Positions 30,306 to 38,790 of a DNA stretch of 64,000 nt are shown here, in pieces. The stretch is from contig NZ_JAPJDO010000001.1 in assembly GCF_026242045.1 (NCBI RefSeq), positions 62,001-126,000 of the forward strand, written 5' to 3'. Below the pieces are notes generated by a model, which had not been told where the DNA came from, searched no databases, and worked only from the letters and a program-made list of their open reading frames with translations. The DNA is from Mycobacterium pinniadriaticum. GTDB taxonomy: Bacteria; Actinomycetota; Actinomycetes; Mycobacteriales; Mycobacteriaceae. Position 1 is the first letter of the stretch; every line of letters starts with the position of its first letter. Position numbers and translations under genes: made by a program.

Positions 30306-31469
30306 TCAGCGGACCAGCCACGACCCGAGTCGGCGAAGCGCCTCCTCGATGTCGGAAGCAGGCCCGGCGAACGACAGCCGCACGAACGAGCCGCCCTGCA
30401 CGGTGTCGAAGTCGATCCCGGGGGCGATCGCCAACCCGGTATCGGCCAGCAGCTTCTCGCAGAATGTCAGCGAGTCCGAGGTGAAATCCGAGACGTCGGC
30501 GTAGACGTAGAACGCGCCGTCGGCGGGCGCCAGCCGGGTGATGCCGATCTGGCGTAGACCGGCCAGCAGTGTCTCCCGGTTGGCCGCATAGTGGTGCAGA
30601 TGGACTTCCGCCTCGGCGATCGCCTCGGGCGTGAACGCCTCAACCGCCGCGAACTGCGGCAACACCGGTGGGCAGATGGTGAAGTTTCCGGTCAGACAGT
30701 CCACCGCGCGACGCAATTCCTCGGGCACCAGCAGCCAGCCCAGCCGCCAGCCCGTCATCGCGAAGTATTTCGAAAAGCTGTTCGCCACCACGGCATTACG
30801 TGACGTCTGCCAGGCGCATGCGGTGTCCGGTGCACCCGGATACACCAGCCCGTGGTAGACCTCATCGCTGATGAGCCGGGCGCCGGTCGCATCGCACCAG
30901 GACGCGATCGCCGCGAGCTCCTCCGGGGGAATCACCGTGCCGGTCGGGTTGGCCGGGCTGGCCACGATCACGCCCTGAACCGGTGGATCCAGTTCGGCCA
31001 GCATCTGCGCGGTCGGCTGGAACCGGGTCTGCGGCCCGCATGGGATCTCCACCACCTCACAGCCCAGCGCGGACAGGATGTTGCGGTAGCAGGGATAGCC
31101 CGGGCTGGCGATCGCCACCCGGTCACCGACGTCGAAGCAGGCCAGGAAGGCCAGCAGGAAGCCCCCCGACGACCCGGTGGTCACCACCACGTCGTCCGCG
31201 CTGACGTCCAACCCGTAACGGCCCGCGTACGACCCGGCGATCGCTTCGCGCAGCTCAGGAATGCCGAGAGCGACGGTGTAGCCCAGCTGATTGGCCTCCA
31301 GCGCAGCCGCCGCGGCGGCGCGCACCGGTTCCGGGGCGCCGGCACTCGGTTGTCCTGCCGAGAGGTTCACCAGGTCACCATGGGTGCGCTGTCGCTCCGC
31401 GGCGGCCAGCCACACGTCCATCACATAGAACGGCGGGATGCCGGCTCGCAGCGCAACGCGATTGTTCAC
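30306..31469 (-). CDS. aspB: Pyridoxal phosphate-dependent aminotransferase AspB-type
   Basis: 387 aa fold-type I aminotransferase from the GTG at 31469 (VNNRVALRAGIPPFYVMDVW); the upstream 77 residues of the ORF overlap fadE33 and are rejected. PLP Lys in SFSKYFAMTGWRLGW, substrate/cofactor contacts ASPANPTGTV and SDEVYHGLVY, Arg near the C-terminus in FVRLSF. Function within steroid catabolism is unknown; the gene keeps its M. tuberculosis position (Rv3565) next to fadE33. 10 bp after fadE33 on the same strand. Confidence 0.88.
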   Translation of the reverse strand: MNNRVALRAGIPPFYVMDVWLAAAERQRTHGDLVNLSAGQPSAGAPEPVRAAAAAALEANQLGYTVALGIPELREAIAGSYAGRYGLDVSADDVVVTTGSSGGFLLAFLACFDVGDRVAIASPGYPCYRNILSALGCEVVEIPCGPQTRFQPTAQMLAELDPPVQGVIVASPANPTGTVIPPEELAAIASWCDATGARLISDEVYHGLVYPGAPDTACAWQTSRNAVVANSFSKYFAMTGWRLGWLLVPEELRRAVDCLTGNFTICPPVLPQFAAVEAFTPEAIAEAEVHLHHYAANRETLLAGLRQIGITRLAPADGAFYVYADVSDFTSDSLTFCEKLLADTGLAIAPGIDFDTVQGGSFVRLSFAGPASDIEEALRRLGSWLVR

Positions 31470-31479
31470 CTCAGTCAGG

Positions 31480-32427
31480 CTAGAGCACCTCGGATTCGAG
31501 CCGGCGGAGTTGGTCGGACACCGAACCGAGCAGCTGGGCGCTGCCGTGAGCGCGTTTGAAGTACAGCTGGATGTCGTGTTCCCAGGTGATCGCGATGCCG
31601 CCATGCATCTGGATCGCCTCGCCGGCGACCTTCGTGAACGCCTCGCTGGCGGCCAGGCGCGCCAGCGCCGCGGACACCGGTGTGGGCGCCGTAATCGCAT
31701 CGCCGACGACGGCGCGCGCCGACTGCACGGCGACGTACAGGTCGGCCATCCGGTGCTTGAGGGCCTGGAAGCTACCGATCGCCCGGCCGAACTGCACGCG
31801 TTCCTTGGTGTAGTCGACGGTGAGCTCTAGGCAGCGGGTGGCCGCACCGACCTGTTCGGCCGCCAGCAGGATCGCCGCGGTATCGGCCAGCCCGGGGTCG
31901 GTCCCGATCACCGCGGTCGCGCCGGGGGCGAGCCGGGCCAGCCGGCGGGTCGGGTCCATCGTCGGTATCGACTCGGCGGTGACGTCGCTCCACCGGGCCA
32001 ATGTCGCGTCCTGGACGGCGACGACCACGTCGGCGATGTCACCGTTGACCACGTAGCCGGGGTCGAACACCACCGCGCCGATGGCCGCGCCGGCGGCCAG
32101 TTCCTCGAGGGTGTCGGTATCGGGTTCGTCAGCGGCCAGCAGTGCCAGCTCGGCGAGTGTGGTGCCGAGCAGCGGTGTCGGGACCAGACCGCGCCCCAGC
32201 TCCTCGAGAACGGCTGCGGCATCGGCCAGTTCACCACCGGCGCCGCCGAGATCCTCGGGCACCACGAGAGCGGCGACCCCGACCTGCTCGCACAGCATGG
32301 TCCACAACGCCTCGTCGTAACCGCGCGGGGACTCCATCGCCTCCCGGACCGCGCCCGGCGATGCGTGTTTCTCGACGAGTGCGGCGACGGTGTCGCGCAG
32401 CATCTGCCGTTCTTCGGTTGTGGTCAT
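31480..32427 (-). CDS. fadE33: Acyl-CoA dehydrogenase subunit FadE33 (IpdE2)
   Basis: 315 aa, the short type of ACAD subunit. It contains the N-terminal helical region (QMLRDTVAALVEKHASPGAVREAM), the central beta domain and the C-terminal helices (VQFGRAIGSFQALKHRMADLYV, GGIAITWEHDIQLYFKRAHG), but not the full catalytic set. Known to pair with FadE30 (IpdE1) as an alpha2beta2 dehydrogenase for ring C/D CoA intermediates. 4-bp overlap with fadE32. Confidence 0.92.
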   Translation of the reverse strand: MTTTEERQMLRDTVAALVEKHASPGAVREAMESPRGYDEALWTMLCEQVGVAALVVPEDLGGAGGELADAAAVLEELGRGLVPTPLLGTTLAELALLAADEPDTDTLEELAAGAAIGAVVFDPGYVVNGDIADVVVAVQDATLARWSDVTAESIPTMDPTRRLARLAPGATAVIGTDPGLADTAAILLAAEQVGAATRCLELTVDYTKERVQFGRAIGSFQALKHRMADLYVAVQSARAVVGDAITAPTPVSAALARLAASEAFTKVAGEAIQMHGGIAITWEHDIQLYFKRAHGSAQLLGSVSDQLRRLESEVL

Positions 32428-33380
32428 GCCAGTGCCTCCAGCACGCGTCGTCGATGGCTGGTCGGATCACCCCATGCCGAGTGCAGCGCCTGCACCCGCA
32501 ACAACCACAGCGACAAGTCATGTTCGGAGGTGAAGCCGATGGCGCCGTGGGTCTGCAGCGAGGAGCGTGCCGCCAGCAGCGCGGCATCCGAGGCGGCGGC
32601 CTTGGCGGCGCTGACATCACGTGCGGTGTCCGAAGATCCGTCGGCCAGGGACAGCGCCGCGCCGTAGACGAGGGGACGGGCCAGCTCCACCGCGATGTGG
32701 ACGTCGGCCAGTTTGTGCTTGATCGCCTGATAGCTGCCGATGACGCGGCCGAACTGGCTGCGCTGTTTGGCGTATTCGACCGACATGTCCAGCATCGCCT
32801 GGCCGGCGCCGACTAGCTGGGCGGCAGTTGCCAGTGCCCCGAATTCGTAGGCTCGCGCCACGTCGGCGTCCTTGGCGTTGCCGGCGGCGGCGACATCGAA
32901 CAGGCAGCGGGTGGGGTCGACGGACTCATGGGCATCGCCGGCGGTGGCATCGCTCACCTGCCCGTCCCGCGCCAGCAGCGTGAGCCCGGCGAAGTCGGCG
33001 TTGACGGCGCGCGGCACCCGCGGTGGCAGCGCCACCGTCGCGATCAGCTCACCGGCGGCCAGGGCAGCCGACCTTTCGTCGTCTGCGAGCAGAACCGGTG
33101 CCACCGCAATCGATTCGGCGACCGGTCCCGGTACGCACCAGCGGCCGAGACTTTCCAGTGCGACCACCAGGTCGACGGGGTGAGCCTCGATGCCGTCGTA
33201 CTTCTCGGGCACCGCCAGCGCGGTGACACCCAGATCGGTCAGCACCGACCACACCTTGCGAGCGGGTGTGGTGTCACCGTCGGCCCAGGCCCGGACGGTC
33301 GCGGGCACATCGGCGGCACCCAGTGCGGCGTCGATACTGGCGGCGAAATCTCGCTGCTGTTCGTCGAGTGCGAATTTCAT
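32424..33380 (-). CDS. fadE32: Acyl-CoA dehydrogenase subunit FadE32
   Basis: 318 aa from the ATG at 33380, overlapping the fadE31 stop; longer ORF starts lie inside fadE31. Short-type ACAD: LTDLGVTALAVPEKYDGIEAHPVDLVVALESLG, QRSQFGRVIGSYQAIKHKLADVHIAV and GAIGFTSEHDLSLWLLR. Likely beta partner of FadE31. Its ribosome-binding site (AGGAGCGAAG) is inside fadE31. Part of the KstR2-controlled fadD3-fadE31-32-33-aspB transcript. Confidence 0.9.
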   Translation of the reverse strand: MKFALDEQQRDFAASIDAALGAADVPATVRAWADGDTTPARKVWSVLTDLGVTALAVPEKYDGIEAHPVDLVVALESLGRWCVPGPVAESIAVAPVLLADDERSAALAAGELIATVALPPRVPRAVNADFAGLTLLARDGQVSDATAGDAHESVDPTRCLFDVAAAGNAKDADVARAYEFGALATAAQLVGAGQAMLDMSVEYAKQRSQFGRVIGSYQAIKHKLADVHIAVELARPLVYGAALSLADGSSDTARDVSAAKAAASDAALLAARSSLQTHGAIGFTSEHDLSLWLLRVQALHSAWGDPTSHRRRVLEALA

Positions 33381-34531
33381 TTCTTCGCTCCTGCGCTCGC
33401 TGAGCCTTCTCGGGGCAGCCCGAGCAGCCGCTCGGCGATGATGTTGCGCTGAATCTCGTTGGTGCCGGCGTAGATCGGGCCGCCGAGCGCGAACAGCAGA
33501 CCGTCGGTCCAGGAATCGGTCAGTTCGGCGTCGGCGCCGCGAAGTTCGAGCGCGCTCTGGTGCAGCGCGACGTCGAGGTCCGACCAGAACACCTTGGTCA
33601 CCGACGACTCGGCACCCAGTTCCCCGCCGCCGGCCACCCGGGTCACGGTGCCGAAGGTGTGCAGCCGGTAGGCCTGGGCCTTGATCCAGGCGTCGGCCAC
33701 CCGGTCGGCGAATGCCGGGTCGGAACCCCGGTCTCGCCACTGCGCCACCAGGCGTTCGGCCGGTGCCAGGAATCGGGCCGGGCTACGCAGTGACATGCCG
33801 CGCTCGTTGCTCGACGTGCTCATCGCGGCACGCCACCCGTCGTGCACGCCGCCGATGACGTCGGCATCCGGCACGAACACGTCGTCGAAGAAGACCTCGC
33901 CGAACCCGGTGTCCCCGCCGAGCTGGGCGATCGGGCGCACCGTCACACCGTCGGCCTTGAGGTCGAACATGAAGTAGGTCAAGCCCTTATGGCGCTCAGC
34001 GGCCGGGTCGGACCGGAACAATCCGAATCCCCTGTCCCCGAAGACCGCTCGCGAGCTCCAGATCTTCTGGCCGTTGAGCAGCCAGCCGCCGTCAGTCTGG
34101 GTGGCCGTCGACCGCAGCGACGCCAGGTCGCTGCCGGACTCCGGCTCCGACCAGGCCTGGGCCCAGATCTCTTCGCCGCTAGCCATTTTCGGCAGTACCC
34201 GGTCCATTTGCTCTTCCGTACCGTGCGCGAACAGCGTCGGCGCCAACATCGAGGTGCCGTTGGCGCTGGCCCGACCCGGCGCCCCGGCGCGGAAGTATTC
34301 CTCCTCGTAGACCACCCACTGCAGCAGGGTGGCGTCGCGGCCGCCGTACTTCTCCGGCCAGGTGATCACCGACAGGCCGGCGTCGAACAGGACGCGGTCC
34401 CAGACCCGGTGCTGCTCGAACCCCTCGGCGGTGTCATAGGACTTCGTCGGGAACGCGGCCTTGTTGGCCGACAGGAACGTGCGCACCTCATCGCGGAACT
34501 CTTCGGTGGCATCGTCGTAGCTGAGATCCAT
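33377..34531 (-). CDS. fadE31: Acyl-CoA dehydrogenase FadE31
   Basis: 384 aa from the ATG at 34531; the 709-residue ORF in this frame runs back into fadD3 out of frame and is not real. Full-length ACAD: MDLSYDDATEEFRDEVRTFL, AQAWSEPESGSDLASLRSTA, NGQKIWSSRAVFGD, and C-terminal GGPIYAGTNEIQRNIIAERLLGLPRE with the substrate-binding region. Pairs with FadE32 in ring C/D degradation. Its start overlaps the fadD3 stop by one base. Confidence 0.92.
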   Translation of the reverse strand: MDLSYDDATEEFRDEVRTFLSANKAAFPTKSYDTAEGFEQHRVWDRVLFDAGLSVITWPEKYGGRDATLLQWVVYEEEYFRAGAPGRASANGTSMLAPTLFAHGTEEQMDRVLPKMASGEEIWAQAWSEPESGSDLASLRSTATQTDGGWLLNGQKIWSSRAVFGDRGFGLFRSDPAAERHKGLTYFMFDLKADGVTVRPIAQLGGDTGFGEVFFDDVFVPDADVIGGVHDGWRAAMSTSSNERGMSLRSPARFLAPAERLVAQWRDRGSDPAFADRVADAWIKAQAYRLHTFGTVTRVAGGGELGAESSVTKVFWSDLDVALHQSALELRGADAELTDSWTDGLLFALGGPIYAGTNEIQRNIIAERLLGLPREGSASAGAKK

Positions 34532-36102
34532 CAAACCATCTCTCGCAGTGTGGGTTTGACCACTTTGCCGCCGGGGTTTCGTGGCAGGGCCGCCACGAAG
34601 ACCACCGAGCGCGGGGTCTTGAAATTGGCCAGGTGTTTCTTGGTGTAGTCGATGACGGCCTGCTCGTCGAGGTCGCTGTCCGGGCGGCGCACGATGAACG
34701 CCCGGCCGACCTCGCCGAGGCGCTCGTCGGGCACGCCGATGACGGCGGCGTCGGCCACTCCCTCGAGGCGGGCCAGCACCTGCTCCACCTCGGCGGGGTA
34801 GACGTTGAAGCCCCCGCAGATGTACATGTCCTTGAGCCGGTCGGTGATCCGGAGATTGCCCGCCTCGTCGACGGTGCCGACATCGCCGGTGTGCAGCCAG
34901 CCGTCGGCGTCGATCGCCGCCGCGGTGGCGGCCGGGTCGTCGAGATACCCGAGCATCACGTTGGGTCCGCGCAACAGGACCTCGCCGGCTCCCGTGTCGT
35001 CCGGGGCATCGATGCGCAGTTCGAAGTCGGCGATCGGGCGCCCGCAGGTGGTGGCCACCGTGACGGCGTCGTCGTCGGCGCGGCACATGGTGCCGAAGCC
35101 GTTGGCCTCGGTCAGCCCATAGGCGGTCAGCACGATGTCGAAGTCGAGCTCGGCCTGCATGCGTTCGATCAGCACGACCGGCACCGTCGCCGCGCCGGTC
35201 ACCGCGAAGCGCAGGGAGCTCAGGTCGTACTGCTTGCGGTTCGGGTGGTCCAGCAGGGTCTGGAAGATCGTCGGCGGGCCGGGCAATACGGTGATGCGCT
35301 GCTCGGCGACCACCCGCATCGCCTGTTCGGGGTCGAAGGTGAGCTGGGGGATCAGGGTGGCGCCGGTCTGCAGGCACGCCAGGATGCCGGCCTTGTAGCC
35401 GAAGTTGTGAAAGAACGGGTTGATGCATAGGTAGCGGTCGGCGCTGGTGAGCTGGCCGCATGCGGCCCACGCCGCCGGGGCGGCCAGGGACTGGCGGTGC
35501 GCGCACAGGACACCTTTGCTGCGCCCGGTCGTCCCCGAGGTGAACAGGACATCGGAGGGATCGTCGGGACGCACCGCCGCCGCGCGGGAGTCCACCTCGG
35601 ACAGCGGTGGCTGCGGCCCGGCGAGGAACGCGTCCCAGGTGCCGTCGTCGTCCTCGATCGGGATGCGCACGATGTGCCGCAGTGCCGGCAGCGCGGCGCG
35701 ATCCAGGTCGCCGACCCGATCGGCGCCGAGGAATCGGCCCATCCCGAACAGCAGCGGCGCCTCGGTGCGGGCCAGGATGTCGGTCGCTTCGTCGGCGGTG
35801 TAGCGGGTATTCAACGGCACCATCACCGCACCGGCGTAGTGGATGGCCAGGCAGGCGATCACCCAGTGCCAGGTGTTGGGCGACCAGATCGCGACCCGAT
35901 CTCCGGGTGCGACACCCGCGCCGACGATCGCTGCCGCCGCGCGGCGAACCTCGTCGCGCAGTTCTGAGAAGGTGAGGGTGCGTTCGGCGGTGACCAGGGC
36001 GTCATGGTCGGCGAAGTCGAGTGCCATCCGGTCCAACACCGCGGGTGTGGTGCGCTGCGACATCCCCGTGTCACTGCGCTCCTGCCCGCCGGGTCTCGTC
36101 AT
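34531..36102 (-). CDS. fadD3: HIP-CoA ligase FadD3
   Basis: 523 aa adenylate-forming enzyme, which activates HIP (rings C/D) with CoA and opens the KstR2 pathway. Motifs: P-loop LFTSGTTGRSKGVLCAH (about 190), TAYGLTEANGFGT, GWLHTGDVG, and Lys in NPGGKVVKPTLRE. Two starts compete: the ATG at 36102 has a clear ribosome-binding site (AGAGGAG); the ATG at 36063 (MSQRTTPAVLDRM) matches known orthologue N-termini better. Residues 1-13 of the longer form are encoded by a repeat also found in ipdA, so they may be a later addition. Confidence 0.92.
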   Translation of the reverse strand: MTRPGGQERSDTGMSQRTTPAVLDRMALDFADHDALVTAERTLTFSELRDEVRRAAAAIVGAGVAPGDRVAIWSPNTWHWVIACLAIHYAGAVMVPLNTRYTADEATDILARTEAPLLFGMGRFLGADRVGDLDRAALPALRHIVRIPIEDDDGTWDAFLAGPQPPLSEVDSRAAAVRPDDPSDVLFTSGTTGRSKGVLCAHRQSLAAPAAWAACGQLTSADRYLCINPFFHNFGYKAGILACLQTGATLIPQLTFDPEQAMRVVAEQRITVLPGPPTIFQTLLDHPNRKQYDLSSLRFAVTGAATVPVVLIERMQAELDFDIVLTAYGLTEANGFGTMCRADDDAVTVATTCGRPIADFELRIDAPDDTGAGEVLLRGPNVMLGYLDDPAATAAAIDADGWLHTGDVGTVDEAGNLRITDRLKDMYICGGFNVYPAEVEQVLARLEGVADAAVIGVPDERLGEVGRAFIVRRPDSDLDEQAVIDYTKKHLANFKTPRSVVFVAALPRNPGGKVVKPTLREMV

Positions 36103-36160
36103 CGAGGCTCCTCTGAATCTGATCGCCGGCCACTGGCGCCGTCCAGGCCCGGCCTAACAA

Positions 36161-36179
36161 AGCAAGTGCTTGGTAGGTT
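36161..36179. promoter_or_regulatory. KstR2 operator plus -10 of fadE30
   Basis: AGCAAGTGCTTGGT at 36161-36174 fits the KstR2 consensus AnCAAGnnCTTGnT. It lies between divergent fadD3 and fadE30. TAGGTT at 36174-36179 is a -10-like hexamer whose predicted start of transcription (about 36186) is only a few bases before the fadE30 GTG at 36191, so the transcript would have almost no leader. Confidence 0.85.
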
Positions 36180-36190
36180 AGCCTACTAGG

Positions 36191-37399
36191 GTGATCACGG
36201 TCGAGGAGTTCCGGGCGGAGGTCCGCCAGTGGCTGGCCGACAACCTCGTCGGCGAATATGCCGCACTCAAGGGCCTCGGTGGTCCGGGTCGCGAGCATGA
36301 AGCCTACGAAGAGCGGCTGGCCTGGAACCGCCACCTCGCCGCGGCCGGCCTGACCTGCCTGGGCTGGCCCGTCGAGCACGGTGGTCGCGGCCTGTCTGTT
36401 GCTCACCGGGTGGCCTTCTACGAGGAGTACGCGAAGGCCGACGCACCCGACAAGGTCAATCACTTCGGCGAGGAACTGCTCGGGCCCACCCTGATCGCGT
36501 TCGGCACTCCCGAACAGCAGCAGCGGTTCCTGCCGCGGATCCTCGACGTGACCGAGCTGTGGTCGCAGGGCTACTCCGAGCCCGGCGCCGGCAGCGACCT
36601 GGCCAACGTCGCGACGTCAGCGGTGCTCGTAGGCGATCCCCAGGCGAGCGGAGCGACGGAGAAGCAGCACTGGGTCATCAACGGTCAGAAGGTGTGGACG
36701 TCCCTGGCGCACTGGGCGCAGTGGTGCTTCGTGGTGGCCCGCACCGAGAAGGGCTCCAAGCGGCACGCCGGGTTGTCCTATCTCCTGGTGCCCCTGGATC
36801 AGCCAGGGGTGGAGATCCGTCCGATCATCCAGCTCACCGGCGACTCGGAATTCAACGAGGTGTTCTTCACCGACGCCCGCACCGATGCCGATCTGGTTGT
36901 CGGCGCGCCCGGTGATGGCTGGCGGGTGGCGATGGGAACACTCACCTTCGAGCGTGGGGTATCCACCCTGGGGCAGCAGATTCGTTATGCCCGTGAACTT
37001 TCCGGAATCGCCGAACTGGCCAAGACCACCGGCGCGATCGACGATCCACTGATCAGGGAGCGGCTCGCGCGGTCCTGGGCGGGTTTGCAGACCATGCGGT
37101 CCTACGCCATGGCCACCATGGACGTCGAGGAGCCCGGGAGCCGCTGGGCCGGCGACATTGGCGGAGGCCAGGACAACGTGTCGAAGCTGTTGTGGGCCAA
37201 CTGGCATCGCGATCTCGGCGAGCTGGCGATGGATATCAAAGGCAAGTCCGGCCTGCTGATCACCGACGGCGATTTCGACGAATGGCAGCGGCTGTTCCTG
37301 TTCTCGCGGGCCGACACCATCTACGGCGGCTCCAACGAGATCCAGCGCAACATCATCGCCGAGCGGGTGCTCGGCCTACCTCGTGAGGTGAAGGGCTAG
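36191..37399 (+). CDS. fadE30: Acyl-CoA dehydrogenase FadE30 (IpdE1)
   Basis: 402 aa full-length ACAD: GWPVEHGGRGLSVAHRVAFYEEYAKADAP, GYSEPGAGSDLANVAT, INGQKVWTSLAHWAQ and DTIYGGSNEIQRNIIAERVLGLPRE. Known to work with FadE33 on 5-OH-HIP-CoA-derived intermediates in ring C/D breakdown. GTG start immediately after the KstR2 site. A segment around 36643-36659 (residues VGDPQASGATEK) encodes a GAGCG-rich stretch and may be a small in-frame insertion. Overlaps the next SDR gene by one base. Confidence 0.93.
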   Translation: MITVEEFRAEVRQWLADNLVGEYAALKGLGGPGREHEAYEERLAWNRHLAAAGLTCLGWPVEHGGRGLSVAHRVAFYEEYAKADAPDKVNHFGEELLGPTLIAFGTPEQQQRFLPRILDVTELWSQGYSEPGAGSDLANVATSAVLVGDPQASGATEKQHWVINGQKVWTSLAHWAQWCFVVARTEKGSKRHAGLSYLLVPLDQPGVEIRPIIQLTGDSEFNEVFFTDARTDADLVVGAPGDGWRVAMGTLTFERGVSTLGQQIRYARELSGIAELAKTTGAIDDPLIRERLARSWAGLQTMRSYAMATMDVEEPGSRWAGDIGGGQDNVSKLLWANWHRDLGELAMDIKGKSGLLITDGDFDEWQRLFLFSRADTIYGGSNEIQRNIIAERVLGLPREVKG

Positions 37400-38187
37400 T
37401 GGGGCTTGAAACCGCGCCCGAGGAGATCGCGGGCCACGGCCTGCTCGAGGGCAAGGTCGTGCTCGTCACCGCGGCCGCCGGCACCGGCATCGGGTCCACG
37501 ACCGCGCGACGGGCCCTGCTCGAAGGCGCCGACGTCGTCGTCTCCGACTATCACGAACGCCGCCTGGGCGAGACCCGCGACGAACTGGCTGGCCTCGGCC
37601 TCGGAAGGGTCGACGCGGTCGTCTGCGATGTGACCTCCACCGAGGCCGTCGACGCGTTGATCACGTCGACTGTCGAAAAGGCCGGCCATCTGGATGTTTT
37701 GGTGAACAACGCCGGGCTCGGCGGCCAGACGCCGGTGATCGACATGACCGACGACGAGTGGGATCGCGTGCTCAACGTGACCCTGTCGTCGGTGATGCGG
37801 GCGACCCGCGCCGCGCTGCGGTACTTCCGCGACGCCGGCCACGGCGGCGTGATCGTCAACAACGCCAGCGTTCTGGGATGGCGGGCTCAGCATTCCCAAT
37901 CGCACTACGCCGCAGCCAAGGCTGGCGTGATGGCGCTGACCCGATGCAGCGCCATCGAAGCCGTCGAATACGGCGTGCGCATCAACGCGGTGTCGCCGAG
38001 CATCGCGCGGCACAAGTTCCTCGAGAAGACCAGCTCGGCCGACCTGCTGGACCGGCTCTCCGAAGGTGAGGCGTTCGGCCGTGCCGCCGAGCCGTGGGAG
38101 GTCGCCGCCACCATCGCCTTCCTGGCCAGCGACTACTCGAGTTATCTGACCGGCGAAGTCATTTCGGTATCGAGCCAACACCCATGA
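37399..38187 (+). CDS. ipdF: Short-chain dehydrogenase IpdF-type (Rv3559c)
   Basis: 262 aa SDR. Cofactor motif VLVTAAAGTGIGSTTARRAL (TGxxxGxG variant, residues about 23-40), NNAG as VNNAGLGG, catalytic Ser in NNASVLGWRAQHSQSHYAAAKAG with Tyr-x3-Lys. It oxidises or reduces the 5-hydroxyl of the HIP-CoA series; Rv3559c is named IpdF in the ring C/D pathway. GTG start sharing one base with the fadE30 stop, 4-bp overlap with kstR2: a tight operon. Confidence 0.9.
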   Translation: MGLETAPEEIAGHGLLEGKVVLVTAAAGTGIGSTTARRALLEGADVVVSDYHERRLGETRDELAGLGLGRVDAVVCDVTSTEAVDALITSTVEKAGHLDVLVNNAGLGGQTPVIDMTDDEWDRVLNVTLSSVMRATRAALRYFRDAGHGGVIVNNASVLGWRAQHSQSHYAAAKAGVMALTRCSAIEAVEYGVRINAVSPSIARHKFLEKTSSADLLDRLSEGEAFGRAAEPWEVAATIAFLASDYSSYLTGEVISVSSQHP

Positions 38188-38777
38188 CGGAGCAGCCGGC
38201 CAGCCGTCGCGACGAGCTCCTGGTGCTCGCCGCGACGATGTTCGCCGAGCGCGGTCTGCGGGCAACGACCGTGCGTGACATCGCCGACTCGGCGGGCATT
38301 CTGTCCGGCAGCCTGTATCACCACTTCAAGAGCAAGGAGCAGATGGTCGAGGAGGTCCTGCGTGACTTCCTGGACTGGCTGTTCGACCGTTACCAAGAGG
38401 TCATCGCCACCGAGCCCAATCCGCTCGAGCGACTGAAGGGCCTCTTCATGGCGTCGTTCGACGCGATCGAGAACCGGCACGCCCAGGTGGTCATCTACCA
38501 GGACGAGGCCAAGCGGCTGTCGTCACTGCCGCAGTTCGACTTCGTCGAGGCTCGTAACAAAGAACAACGCAAGATGTGGCTCGACCTCCTCAACGAGGGT
38601 GTCGAGCAGGGATACTTCCGCCCGGACATCGACGTCGACGTGGTGTACCGGTTCATCCGGGACACCACGTGGGTGTCCGTGCGTTGGTACCAACCAGGTG
38701 GACCCCTGACGGCCGAGGAAGTCGGCCGCCAATACCTCGCCATCGTCCTGGGCGGCATAGCCGCGCCCAACAACTAG
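38184..38777 (+). CDS. kstR2: TetR-family regulator KstR2
   Basis: 197 aa. HTH at about 20-60 (RGLRATTVRDIADSAGILSGSLYHHFKSKEQM), helical ligand domain with HAQVVIYQDEAKRL. KstR2 represses ring C/D genes and is released by HIP-CoA, the FadD3 product. It sits in the fadE30-ipdF-kstR2-fadA6 operon under the site at 36161, so it is autoregulated; a second site is at 46163. ATG start inside the ipdF stop. M. tuberculosis has a PPE gene near here that is missing in this window. Confidence 0.95.
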   Translation: MTEQPASRRDELLVLAATMFAERGLRATTVRDIADSAGILSGSLYHHFKSKEQMVEEVLRDFLDWLFDRYQEVIATEPNPLERLKGLFMASFDAIENRHAQVVIYQDEAKRLSSLPQFDFVEARNKEQRKMWLDLLNEGVEQGYFRPDIDVDVVYRFIRDTTWVSVRWYQPGGPLTAEEVGRQYLAIVLGGIAAPNN

Positions 38778-38790
38778 CAAGGAGAACGAC

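Noticed and set aside
33381..33410. GAGCG-rich stretch at the fadE31-fadE32 junction as another inserted repeat
   Set aside because: It includes the fadE32 ribosome-binding site (AGGAGCG) and is short; the resemblance to the ipdA/fadD3 element may come from the Shine-Dalgarno sequence alone.
33377..35506. 709-codon open frame joining fadE31 to the fadD3 region (apparent fusion)
   Set aside because: The N-terminal part is fadD3 read in the wrong frame (Arg/Pro/His-rich); fadD3 itself is intact in its own frame, so there is no fusion or frameshift.
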